A stretch of 13,419 nt of DNA from Candidatus Symbiothrix sp. (GTDB lineage: Bacteria > Bacteroidota > Bacteroidia > Bacteroidales > Azobacteroidaceae): assembly GCA_031284765.1 (NCBI GenBank), contig JAITXK010000091.1, positions 1 to 13,419 on the forward strand. Direction: 5' to 3'. Shown in pieces: positions 7,751 to 13,419 of this stretch. How positions within the stretch are numbered: the first letter of the stretch is position 1; the number at the start of each line of letters is the position of its first letter. The position numbers and the translations under genes were made by a program. A model generated the notes under the pieces. The model did no database searches, was not told the origin of the DNA, and saw only the letters and a list, made by a program, of their open reading frames with translations.

Positions 7751-8302
7751 TTATACTTTTGTATGATTTCTGCGAGGCGTTCTCCGCGCATCCGCCGACT
7801 TTTCGGTCTTTTGCGGACGATTATGCAATGAACTTTGTGTATTACGGCCCCGTCTGCTCTCCAATGCTTTTTGTCCGAATTCCTGCTCGGCATTTTGATA
7901 CAAAAACACTTTTTCGGCAGAAACCACTTTCAACAACTTGGTCGAATATTCTTGGTCTAATTGCGCTTCTTTGATGCGAATGGAGTTTTTCAATTCGATG
8001 ACTTTTTTGTATTGGGCTTCCGAAACCGTTGCGTTTTTCCGTTTGGCTTCGCGAATTTTACGCAATTCTTCGCGCAAGGGTTTGTTCAGTTCAAATTTCT
8101 GTGTTTGCAAATCATTGACTATCTGCCAAAAAGCAGAACCTTCTTCATCGGTCAAGCCGACGGCTTTGGTGATGAAATCCACTCTTTCCGCCTGAAATTT
8201 TTCAAATCGCGCTCTTCTTTGTTCTTCGGTTTGTTGCTGGGCAAACAAGCCACTACTCACACTCAAACCCCATAACAGGACTACTAATACTTTTGTTTTC
8301 AT
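7751..8302 (-). CDS. Periplasmic Spy/CnrX-like protein, last gene of sigma module
   Basis: The 183 residues begin with a clear signal peptide (MKTK, then a hydrophobic stretch, cleavage near FA|Q at 21-22). The rest is predicted helical and highly charged. It includes a VDFITKAVGLTDEEGSAFWQIVNDLQ block (about 41-66), typical of Bacteroidota proteins resembling the Spy/CpxP/CnrX helical hairpins. The last 35 or so residues form a basic, probably disordered tail. Related genes are often annotated as sensors of ECF-type sigma factors because they follow a sigma gene, as here. In the CnrYXH system the periplasmic CnrX controls release of the sigma factor. A similar sensing or chaperone role is inferred, with no metal-binding His/Cys cluster visible. 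It starts 21 nt after the preceding gene and is surely in the same operon. Confidence 0.7.
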   Translation of the reverse strand: MKTKVLVVLLWGLSVSSGLFAQQQTEEQRRARFEKFQAERVDFITKAVGLTDEEGSAFWQIVNDLQTQKFELNKPLREELRKIREAKRKNATVSEAQYKKVIELKNSIRIKEAQLDQEYSTKLLKVVSAEKVFLYQNAEQEFGQKALESRRGRNTQSSLHNRPQKTEKSADARRTPRRNHTKV

Positions 8303-8323
8303 TGTGTAATTTTTTTTAATGAA

Positions 8324-8680
8324 TTAATCAAAATCTAAATAAACGGATTCGTGATACATATTTCCGGCAACTTGTTCCTCGTAATATTGATAAAAATCTT
8401 CCATTTCCGCCACCGACGACAGATGTATGGTAGAATTATCTTGCGAAGGCTTTGCCACGCGGGTAAACAGATTCACCATGAGCGCGATGCCGGCAAACAT
8501 AGCTGCCATGTACGTCCACGGTTTTACACGATCCCAGAGGGAGAGGACTTTTTGGGAGTCGCTGGTGCGCTCGGGCAATTGCGACATGATTTGATCGGTC
8601 AAACCTTCAAAATAGTCTTCCGGCACTTTGAAAGGATGGACATTGCCAATTTCATCGAATGGATTTGCTTTTTTACTCAT
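8324..8680 (-). CDS. One-TM protein, probable anti-sigma partner of the ECF sigma factor
   Basis: This 118-residue protein has one membrane helix (about 56-73, WTYMAAMFAGIALMVNLF). Its N-terminal cytoplasmic part carries NPFDEIGNVHPFKVPEDYFEGLTDQIMSQLP. The FKVPEDYFEGL-type motif recurs in small membrane proteins encoded beside ECF sigma genes of Bacteroidota. The C-terminal part (about 74-118) would be periplasmic and is acidic (EMEDFYQYYEEQ). Position and topology suggest that it holds the sigma factor at the membrane until a signal arrives. No zinc-binding HxxxCxxC motif of ZAS anti-sigma factors is present. The anti-sigma role is therefore inference from context. It lies 51 nt after the sigma gene and 21 nt before the Spy-like gene. 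Confidence 0.65.
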   Translation of the reverse strand: MSKKANPFDEIGNVHPFKVPEDYFEGLTDQIMSQLPERTSDSQKVLSLWDRVKPWTYMAAMFAGIALMVNLFTRVAKPSQDNSTIHLSSVAEMEDFYQYYEEQVAGNMYHESVYLDFD

Positions 8681-8731
8681 AATCGATTTTTTTATCCTCT
8701 AAGAGATAAGACTAACACAGCATTCAAAAGT

Positions 8732-9286
8732 TTAATCGCGACTTAAATAATCTTCTATTTTTTTTGTAGCATGATGATACGAGGCTTTCAAAGCCCCCAC
8801 CGAAGTGCTCAACACCGATGACATGTCTTCGTAAGGCATCTCATCGAAATAGCGCAAATTGAATACGAGGCGTTGTTTTTCGGGCAAAGTCAGAATGGCT
8901 TTTTGCAGTTTCATCTGGGCGGCATCACCATCGAAATAGTCGTCTGTTTCCAATTTGCCAATCAGATGCGCCTCTTCATCATCCATCGAAAAATGTAAAT
9001 GGGCACGCTGCTTATTCAAAAAAGTAATGCTTTCGTTGATGGCGATTTTATAGAGCCACGTGGAGAGTTTGGCCTCACCGCGAAAAAGTTCAATACTCAT
9101 CCATGCCTTGATGAACGCATTTTGCAAAATATCGTTGGCGTCATCGTGCGAAAGCACCATTTTGCGAATTTGCCAGTACAATTTTTCGCTGTAGAAACGA
9201 ACGATTTGTTCAAAGGCTTTGTGTTGCGTTTGCGGGTCATTGCTGCGCAAGTCGGTTAGTATATCATTTTCGTTGTATGTTTTCAT
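8732..9286 (-). CDS. ECF-type RNA polymerase sigma factor
   Basis: The 184 residues have the two-domain ECF layout. Region 2 spans about 24-94, with the -10 binding helix DANDILQNAFIKAW (49-62) and STWLYKIAINESITFLNKQRA (75-95). Region 4 spans about 125-180, with LPEKQRLVFNLRYFDEMPYEDMSSVLSTSVGALKASYHHATKKI. There is no region 3 and no extra C-terminal domain. It should direct core polymerase to a small stress regulon, and probably its own operon. The start ATG at 9286 lies inside the end of the DUF4296 gene (23-nt overlap), so translation is probably coupled. The next two genes encode a membrane protein and a periplasmic protein that fit anti-sigma and sensor roles. Family identity is certain; the signal is unknown. 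Confidence 0.95.
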   Translation of the reverse strand: MKTYNENDILTDLRSNDPQTQHKAFEQIVRFYSEKLYWQIRKMVLSHDDANDILQNAFIKAWMSIELFRGEAKLSTWLYKIAINESITFLNKQRAHLHFSMDDEEAHLIGKLETDDYFDGDAAQMKLQKAILTLPEKQRLVFNLRYFDEMPYEDMSSVLSTSVGALKASYHHATKKIEDYLSRD

Positions 9287-10109
9287 TGACAGTCAAATTG
9301 GGGGGCAAAATCGTAGTTATTTTCTGATAAACGGCAAAATCACTAATCAGCAAAGGCTGTCGAACTGTATCCGATACATGCAGATTGCCATAAATGGCTT
9401 GCACTTGATGGTTGCCATAAAAAGAATATTGTTTTTCAAACAAACCGTTTTTTGCAATTGTATCCCGGTGAATAAAATTCGTATCGTTGCATTGCACGCA
9501 CAAGGTCAGTACCGATTGCATGGAATCTTTCATGCCCCACATCGTCAGTTGAACGTAATATTGTTTGGAGCGATTCATTTGCACCGTATCGGTATGGTTT
9601 ACAAAAGCATGGATCTGATCTCGTCCTTGCGATTGAAGCCAAAAAGACGGCGAACGGTAAAAATAACTTGTATCAATAATCGTTGAAGCAATCCGGATAC
9701 GTTCTTTTTCGGCTTCCAAATCCGTAAGTAACAGCCCGTAACGTTTGGACAAATTCTCGTTAATTTTGATGTATTTATCCAAATGGGCATTGTACCAGAC
9801 CAACGAAGTATCCAATTTTTGTTCCGAAATTTTGTGCTTTTTGAAGATCGATTGCAGTAATTCCTGCCGGGTCAACGAATCGGAAAGGGAAAAAGAACGA
9901 TTTTCATGGATGGCCGTTTCGGCAAGATACAAATCAAACAGCACATTTTCCATCTTCTGATCCGACAAAACGTTATTCGGACGATTGGTACAGGCAAACA
10001 ATGAGTTGGCAAGTAAAAAGTAAACCAGTAAATGGGAGGAAGGGTATTGCCGCTTCGTATTCTCGTTTACTTGTTGCATTCGTTGTTTACTTTCGACTCG
10101 ATCACTCAT
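9264..10109 (-). CDS. DUF4296 domain lipoprotein
   Basis: The 281 residues carry a lipoprotein-type signal: a long polar start, hydrophobic HLLVYFLLANSLFA, then Cys40. The lipobox LFAC has an unusual Phe at -2. A second possible start, Met11, would give a more usual leader, but the first ATG forms a 4-nt ATGA overlap with lspA and is preferred. Residues of about 47-130 match DUF4296, with VLSDQKMENVLFDLYLAETAI and a FKKHKISEQKLDTSLVWYNAHLDKYIKI helix. The C-terminal half is probably beta-rich and not recognised. DUF4296 genes commonly sit behind lspA in Bacteroidales; the function is unknown. It is intriguing that a probable substrate of signal peptidase II is encoded directly after that peptidase. 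Confidence 0.82.
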   Translation of the reverse strand: MSDRVESKQRMQQVNENTKRQYPSSHLLVYFLLANSLFACTNRPNNVLSDQKMENVLFDLYLAETAIHENRSFSLSDSLTRQELLQSIFKKHKISEQKLDTSLVWYNAHLDKYIKINENLSKRYGLLLTDLEAEKERIRIASTIIDTSYFYRSPSFWLQSQGRDQIHAFVNHTDTVQMNRSKQYYVQLTMWGMKDSMQSVLTLCVQCNDTNFIHRDTIAKNGLFEKQYSFYGNHQVQAIYGNLHVSDTVRQPLLISDFAVYQKITTILPPNLTVNENIQRK

Positions 10110-10729
10110 TTCTTTTTTATGCTTTCGAAACTTTCGGAAAAAGTGTTCCGGTAAAAAAGAAGTAAAATGGCGATGCCTACACTGATAAACGCATCGGCCA
10201 AATTAAAAATATAACGAAAAAACACAAATTCGTCCCCGCCTATCCACGGCAGCCAGGAGGGCCAGTGAGATTCGAACAGCGGAAAATAGAACATATCTAC
10301 CACTCTTCCGCGCAACCAATCGCCGTATCCGCCTTCGGGAGGAAATAGCGTTGCAAGCGTGTAAGGCGTACTTTCGCTAAAGATAATACCATAAAAAATA
10401 CTGTCGATGATGTTGCCGAACGCTCCTGCAAAAATCATCGAAACACAAATAATATAGCCGAGTTTGAAATTATTCTTCACCAGCAGATAGAGATAATAAA
10501 TGATGGCAAACGAAGCAACAATCCGGAAAATGGATAAAAACAGTTTTCCAATCACTTCAATGCCCATCGCCATGCCGTTGTTCTCAACAAAGCGGAGTGA
10601 AAACCACGAGGTAAACCAGATGTCTTCGCCAATCAGCATGTGGGTTTTGATCCAAATTTTAAGCAATTGGTCTAACAATAAAACCAACACAATAATTAAA
10701 ATCGCCCAAGAGCCTTTGGATAATTTCAT
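10106..10729 (-). CDS. lspA: Lipoprotein signal peptidase (signal peptidase II)
   Basis: This inner-membrane aspartyl protease removes signal peptides from diacylglyceryl-modified prolipoproteins. The 207 residues have four membrane helices. The conserved blocks are DQLLKIWI (20-27), VENNGMAMG (48-56), GNIIDSIFYG (105-114), GRVVDMFYF (141-149) and FNLADAFISVG (175-185). The catalytic aspartates should be Asp145 (VVD) and Asp179 (NLAD). Between GNIID and VVD there are about 25 extra residues compared with the E. coli enzyme, a periplasmic-loop enlargement I believe is usual in Bacteroidota. Start and stop both form ATGA overlaps, with dksA upstream and DUF4296 downstream, so translation is coupled along the run. 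Confidence 0.96.
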   Translation of the reverse strand: MKLSKGSWAILIIVLVLLLDQLLKIWIKTHMLIGEDIWFTSWFSLRFVENNGMAMGIEVIGKLFLSIFRIVASFAIIYYLYLLVKNNFKLGYIICVSMIFAGAFGNIIDSIFYGIIFSESTPYTLATLFPPEGGYGDWLRGRVVDMFYFPLFESHWPSWLPWIGGDEFVFFRYIFNLADAFISVGIAILLLFYRNTFSESFESIKKK

Positions 10730-11106
10730 TTACCTTGATTTTGTTTGGCTTCGATACTCAAAGTTGCATGAGGGACTACGCGCAGTCTTTCGGCAGGAAT
10801 CAATTTTCCTGTTTCACGGCAAATACCGTAGGTTTTGTTTTCGATACGAACCAAAGCCGCTTGCAAACTTTGGATAAATTTCATTTGACGTTGCGCCAAA
10901 CGGCCGGCTTCCTCTTTCGATAAGGTAGCTGCGCCTTCCTCCAAAACCTTGAATGTGGGAGATGTATCGGTTACATCGTTGCCATCGGTATTCATCAAGG
11001 TGGCTTTCAACAAGTCATAATCGCGTCTCGCTGCCTCCAATTTGTCTAATATAATGCCGCGGAATTCTTCCAATTCGACATCTGTGTATCTTGTCTTTTC
11101 ACTCAT
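10726..11106 (-). CDS. TraR/DksA family protein lacking most zinc ligands
   Basis: The 126 residues have the DksA plan: an N-terminal helical hairpin (about 10-90, coiled coil, with the acidic tip segment NTDGNDVTDTSP at 39-50) and a C-terminal zinc-finger-like fold. The finger reads YGICRETGKLIPAERLRVVPHATLSIEAK (93-121). Of the four cysteines of canonical DksA only Cys96 remains, and it is the only cysteine in the protein. Zinc-poor variants of this kind are, as far as I recall, standard in Bacteroidota. It should bind the RNA polymerase secondary channel and modulate initiation; whether with ppGpp is not known here. First gene of the six-gene run, with a well-formed promoter 21 nt upstream. 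In many Bacteroidales ileS precedes this gene; here it does not. Confidence 0.9.
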   Translation of the reverse strand: MSEKTRYTDVELEEFRGIILDKLEAARRDYDLLKATLMNTDGNDVTDTSPTFKVLEEGAATLSKEEAGRLAQRQMKFIQSLQAALVRIENKTYGICRETGKLIPAERLRVVPHATLSIEAKQNQGK

Positions 11107-11126
11107 AACATTTAAAAATTAGTTTG

Positions 11127-11156
11127 CAAAAGTAGTGTTTTTATGTATAACTACAA
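11127..11156 (-). promoter_or_regulatory. Promoter of the dksA-lspA-sigma operon
   Basis: On the minus strand the -7 box TACTTTTG (11134-11127) fits TAnnTTTG. A -33 TTG within TTTTG (11156-11154) lies exactly 19 nt upstream. Transcription would start near 11120, giving a short leader before the ATG at 11106. It is the only strong match upstream of the six minus-strand genes. Confidence 0.75.
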
Positions 11157-11221
11157 AACAAAAATAGTTATTGTCGGGTTAATTTCGGATCCAAATTATT
11201 CAAAAGTTCAAAATTATTCAG

Positions 11222-11229
11222 TACTTTTG
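11222..11229 (+). promoter_or_regulatory. Probable -7 box of the ftsB-like trio
   Basis: TACTTTTG fits TAnnTTTG and lies 16 nt before the ATG at 11246, which leaves a very short leader. No good TTTG is found 19 nt upstream (the sequence there is ATT), so this promoter is weaker by sequence than the divergent one. Confidence 0.45.
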
Positions 11230-11245
11230 TCAAAATTGATTTTTT

Positions 11246-11548
11246 ATGAAACGAACACAAGAACTTTGGAATTCTCTACGCGGTCAACTGAATAAGTATT
11301 GGATTACCGTGATGATTTTTGTTTTTTTTACTTTCATTGTGGGCGATGGCAGTATCTTTAAACGCATTGACTACGACAGTCAAATTCGCCAATTGGAAAA
11401 GAAAATTCAATATTATAATCAACAAAAAGAAGAGAATACCCGGAAATTAGAGGCTTTGCACAGCGATAATGAAAGTTTGGAAAAATTAGCCCGCGAACAA
11501 TACAACATGGTCAAACCCAACGAGGAATTATTCCTTATCAAAGAATAA
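11246..11548 (+). CDS. Septum formation initiator, FtsB/DivIC family
   Basis: The 100-residue bitopic protein has a short cytoplasmic start, one membrane helix (about 18-33, KYWITVMIFVFFTFIV), then a coiled coil (about 43-75, DSQIRQLEKKIQYYNQQKEENTRKLEALHSD). It ends with the block ESLEKLAREQYNMVKPNEELFLI, which is the family signature. FtsB/DivIC proteins join FtsL and FtsQ/DivIB in the divisome and help activate septal peptidoglycan synthesis. Length and layout are normal. The stop lies 1 nt before the ATG of the next gene, so they are co-transcribed. Family assignment is secure; orthology to FtsB versus DivIC is only a naming matter. Confidence 0.92.
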   Translation: MKRTQELWNSLRGQLNKYWITVMIFVFFTFIVGDGSIFKRIDYDSQIRQLEKKIQYYNQQKEENTRKLEALHSDNESLEKLAREQYNMVKPNEELFLIKE

Positions 11549-11549
11549 C

Positions 11550-11912
11550 ATGAATTCCAAAGTCAAAGATTACCTTTTTTATTTCTTTAGCGCCCTGCTT
11601 TTGCTGTCCGCTGTTTTGCACATAAACGGATGGTCGTTCACTCCTTATATCTATGCTTTTGCATCTTTGGGCTTAGCGACGCTATTTTTAGCCAATCCTT
11701 ACAAAGGTGATAATTTTCGATTGAAACGCTTAAACATACAACGAGCGATTGCCGCCCTCATGTTGCCTGTTTCCGCTTGGTTGCTGTATAAAAAGATGAA
11801 CGAATGGGTGGTCTGCCTGTTGGTTTCAGCCATTTTGCAAACGTATGTCATCTTCATTCGCGACTACGAAGAAAAGAAAAAGAACCATGGAGACAATCAG
11901 CAGTCCGAATAA
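11550..11912 (+). CDS. Four-TM membrane protein of unknown function
   Basis: I do not recognise a named family. The 120 residues show four hydrophobic segments at about 8-25, 31-49, 63-80 and 86-104, with a charged, probably cytoplasmic tail (RDYEEKKKNHGDNQQSE). The loop between helices 2 and 3 carries NPYKGDNFRLKRLNIQR. It starts 1 nt after the ftsB-like stop, and its last 26 nt overlap the start of the RNA methyltransferase gene, so it belongs to a tight three-gene unit. A role at the division site or in the envelope is possible from context only. Confidence 0.75.
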   Translation: MNSKVKDYLFYFFSALLLLSAVLHINGWSFTPYIYAFASLGLATLFLANPYKGDNFRLKRLNIQRAIAALMLPVSAWLLYKKMNEWVVCLLVSAILQTYVIFIRDYEEKKKNHGDNQQSE

Positions 11913-12702
11913 TCCCCGAATTAAAAACATTGAGAAACTGAGTACGAAAGCCCGCGAACGCAAAGAACAAGGGCTTTTTGTTATTGAAGGAGCAAGGGAA
12001 ATGAGTTTGGCGATTGCCGGACAATACACTTTCGATTCGGTATTTCTTTGTCCTGAAATTTTTGAGAAAACCGATTATCCCGAAGTCTTGAAGGCCATTC
12101 CCGCCTCCATTCTGTACGAAGTTGCCGAAACGGTTTTCCAAAAGATTGCTTACCGGGAAAATTCCGATGGCATTATCGCTTTGGCAAAGCCGAAAAAGCA
12201 CACATTAGCGGATTTGCACTTGCCGGAAAATCCATTTGTCATTGTGTTGGAAGCGGTAGAAAAACCGGGCAATCTTGGAGCCATCCTGCGTACGGCCGAT
12301 GCAGCTAAAGCCGATGCAGTGATCGTTTGCGACCCGCTGACCGATATTTACAATCCAAATGTGATCCGTTCCGGTGTGGGTTGTGTGTTTACGGTGCCTG
12401 TGGCTATTGGATTCAATCAGGAAGTGCAGGATTTTTTGAAGCAAAAACAAATCCAAACGTTTGCGGCGGAACTGACTGCGGCGGAATGGTATCAGCAGAC
12501 GGATTTTACCGCAGCTTCCGCCATCATTATGGGAACGGAAGCCGATGGCTTAACCGATTTTTGGTTGAAGAATGCTGATAAACGCATTAAAATTCCCATG
12601 CGCGGGGTTATTGATTCGTTGAATGTGTCGGTATCTACGGCGATTATTACTTTTGAGGCGATGCGGCAACGGGGGTTTAAAAGTGCCCGGGACGGGATTT
12701 GA
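11887..12702 (+). CDS. TrmH/SpoU-type RNA 2'-O-methyltransferase
   Basis: The 271 residues have an N-terminal RNA-binding substrate domain (about 1-105) and a C-terminal SPOUT knot domain. The three SpoU motifs are present: motif 1 EAVEKPGNLGAILRTADA (122-139, Asn129 and Arg135), motif 2 NPNVIRSGVG (156-165) and motif 3 IPMRGVIDSLNVSVSTAI (236-253). It should methylate a ribose 2'-OH in rRNA or tRNA using SAM; the target site is unknown. I chose the ATG at 11887 (METISSPNNPRIKNIEKL) over an upstream in-frame ATG at 11845, because family members begin just before this NPRIK-type segment and the earlier residues are low-complexity. It overlaps the preceding gene by 26 nt. Its last six codons and stop lie within the antisense tRNA-Leu. 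Confidence 0.92.
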   Translation: METISSPNNPRIKNIEKLSTKARERKEQGLFVIEGAREMSLAIAGQYTFDSVFLCPEIFEKTDYPEVLKAIPASILYEVAETVFQKIAYRENSDGIIALAKPKKHTLADLHLPENPFVIVLEAVEKPGNLGAILRTADAAKADAVIVCDPLTDIYNPNVIRSGVGCVFTVPVAIGFNQEVQDFLKQKQIQTFAAELTAAEWYQQTDFTAASAIIMGTEADGLTDFWLKNADKRIKIPMRGVIDSLNVSVSTAIITFEAMRQRGFKSARDGI

Positions 12703-12768
12703 ACCCACACGCCGAAAACCGGCACTACCCCCTCAAAGTAGCGTGTCTACCAATTTCACCACCCGGGC
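12684..12768 (-). tRNA. tRNA-Leu (anticodon GAG)
   Basis: The minus strand gives an 85-nt class II tRNA. The acceptor stem is GCCCGGG (12768-12762) paired with CCCGGGC (12691-12685), with discriminator A at 12684. The anticodon stem is CTACT/GGTAG with loop TTGAGGG, anticodon GAG. A long variable arm (GTGCCGGTTTTCGGCGT) and a canonical T loop (GGTTCAAATCC) are present. No CCA is encoded. The 3' 19 nt overlap the end of the RNA methyltransferase gene on the other strand. I see no hairpin terminator beyond it. Confidence 0.96.
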
Positions 12769-12779
12769 TGAAGAGGGGG

Positions 12780-12809
12780 CAAAGGTAGTGGTTTTTGATA
12801 AACAATCAA
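12780..12809 (-). promoter_or_regulatory. Bacteroidota-type promoter of tRNA-Leu
   Basis: The minus strand shows -33 TTG (12809-12807, preceded by T) and -7 TACCTTTG (12787-12780), separated by exactly 19 nt. Box and spacing are identical to those in front of tRNA-Lys. Transcription should start around 12773, a few bases before the tRNA 5' end. The promoter lies in the 54-nt gap after the aminotransferase gene. Confidence 0.8.
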
Positions 12810-12822
12810 AATTTTGCAGAAG

Positions 12823-13419
12823 TTAATTTATCGTTTTATGAATAACTGCAACTACTCTATTTAAATCCTCTTCCGTCAATATCGAACTGGAAGGCAGACA
12901 TAATCCTTGCTCGAATAAAGCCTCGCTTGTACCATCGCCATAGTAAGGACAATCTTTGAAAACAGGTTGCAGATGCATCGGTTTCCACAAGGGGCGCGAT
13001 TCGATATTGGCCTCTTCCAAGGCTAAACGCAAGTCCTCGCGGGTGATGCCATTCGTCTTTTCAGGATCTATGAGGATGGATGTCAGCCAATAGTTGGAGT
13101 AAAAATCATCGTTCGGTTCCGTCTGAAAGCTGATACCTTCTATATCAGATAATTGATTGCGGTAGAATTGGTTATTCTTCCGGCGTTGCAACACTCGTTC
13201 AGGCAAAACCATCATCTGCCCGCGACCGATACCGGCAACCACATTACTCATCCGGTAGTTGTACCCGATTTGGGAATGTTGATAGTGGGGAGCGGCATCC
13301 CGTGCCTGTGTAGCCAAAAAACGGGCTTTCTGAATGCAGTCTTCGTCTTTGGCAACCAAAGCGCCGCCACCCGAAGTGGTTATAATTTTATTGCCATTGA
13401 ATGATAAAGCAGCTAATTC
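12823..13419 (-). CDS. DegT/DnrJ/EryC1 sugar aminotransferase, N-terminus outside window
   Basis: The last 198 codons of a PLP-dependent nucleotide-sugar aminotransferase are present; the frame stays open to the window edge. The start of the visible part reads LSFNGNKIITTSGGGALVAKDED, with the PLP-binding Lys at visible residue 11 (N-K-I). It is followed by the family block ARDAAPHYQHSQIGYNYRMSNVVAGIGRGQM and the C-terminal region SRPLWKPMHLQPVF. Such enzymes transfer an amino group from glutamate to a 4-keto or 3-keto UDP/GDP-sugar for LPS, capsule or glycoprotein glycans. The GNKIITTSGGGA and APHYQHS pattern is typical of a Bacteroidota subgroup found in surface-polysaccharide loci. The sugar made cannot be told. 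Partial only because of the window boundary, not visibly broken. Confidence 0.93.
   Translation of the reverse strand, partial: ELAALSFNGNKIITTSGGGALVAKDEDCIQKARFLATQARDAAPHYQHSQIGYNYRMSNVVAGIGRGQMMVLPERVLQRRKNNQFYRNQLSDIEGISFQTEPNDDFYSNYWLTSILIDPEKTNGITREDLRLALEEANIESRPLWKPMHLQPVFKDCPYYGDGTSEALFEQGLCLPSSSILTEEDLNRVVAVIHKTIN

Noticed and set aside
11845..11886. Earlier in-frame ATG for the RNA methyltransferase
   Set aside because: It would add 14 residues, MSSSFATTKKRKRT, deep inside the upstream membrane-protein gene. Family members start near the NPRIK segment, so the ATG at 11887 is preferred.
1..13419. CRISPR array, prophage, integrase or complete insertion sequence
   Set aside because: No regularly spaced direct repeats, no transposase or integrase frame, and no phage structural genes were found on either strand.

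Overview
The window reads as a chromosomal segment of a Bacteroidota bacterium, probably order Bacteroidales. The signs are the promoter type (TTTG, about 19 nt, TAnnTTTG) in front of several genes, tRNAs without an encoded CCA end, and lineage-typical families: a DUF5686 outer-membrane protein, a DUF4296 lipoprotein, a TraR/DksA protein that lacks most zinc ligands, and a fused single-chain PurL. Genus cannot be fixed from sequence alone.

Layout. Positions 1-926 hold no intact gene. They contain a 212-bp element with imperfect inverted arms (69-280), an AT-rich stretch, a decayed sirtuin remnant (about 685-855) and a hairpin terminator (879-911). Next come tRNA-Lys(UUU) on the minus strand and purL (1037-4732, minus). 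A divergent promoter region separates purL from a plus-strand pair (4921-7719): a short DUF5686 barrel protein and a sodium:solute symporter.

Converging on that pair is a six-gene minus-strand run (11106 down to 7751): dksA/traR-like, lspA, DUF4296 lipoprotein, ECF sigma factor, a one-TM probable anti-sigma protein, and a periplasmic Spy/CnrX-like protein. The first four genes overlap by 4, 4 and 23 nt. A good promoter precedes the first gene. The last three genes look like a sigma / anti-sigma / periplasmic sensor module tied to the lipoprotein signal peptidase operon.

Divergent from that run is a plus-strand trio (11246-12702): a FtsB/DivIC-type division protein, a four-TM protein of unknown function and a TrmH/SpoU RNA methyltransferase. 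The methyltransferase stop codon lies inside a minus-strand tRNA-Leu(GAG). The window ends in a DegT/DnrJ/EryC1 sugar aminotransferase (minus, missing its N-terminus), probably the edge of a surface-polysaccharide locus.

Most of the window is ordinary core genome. The most unusual feature is a GC-rich palindromic segment read in frame inside purL (about 3815-3862). It encodes a proline/glycine-rich stretch at a surface-loop position and resembles a repeat element captured by an essential enzyme gene. Other items worth a second look are the inverted-arm element, the sirtuin remnant, the CDS/tRNA overlap and the lspA-sigma operon.
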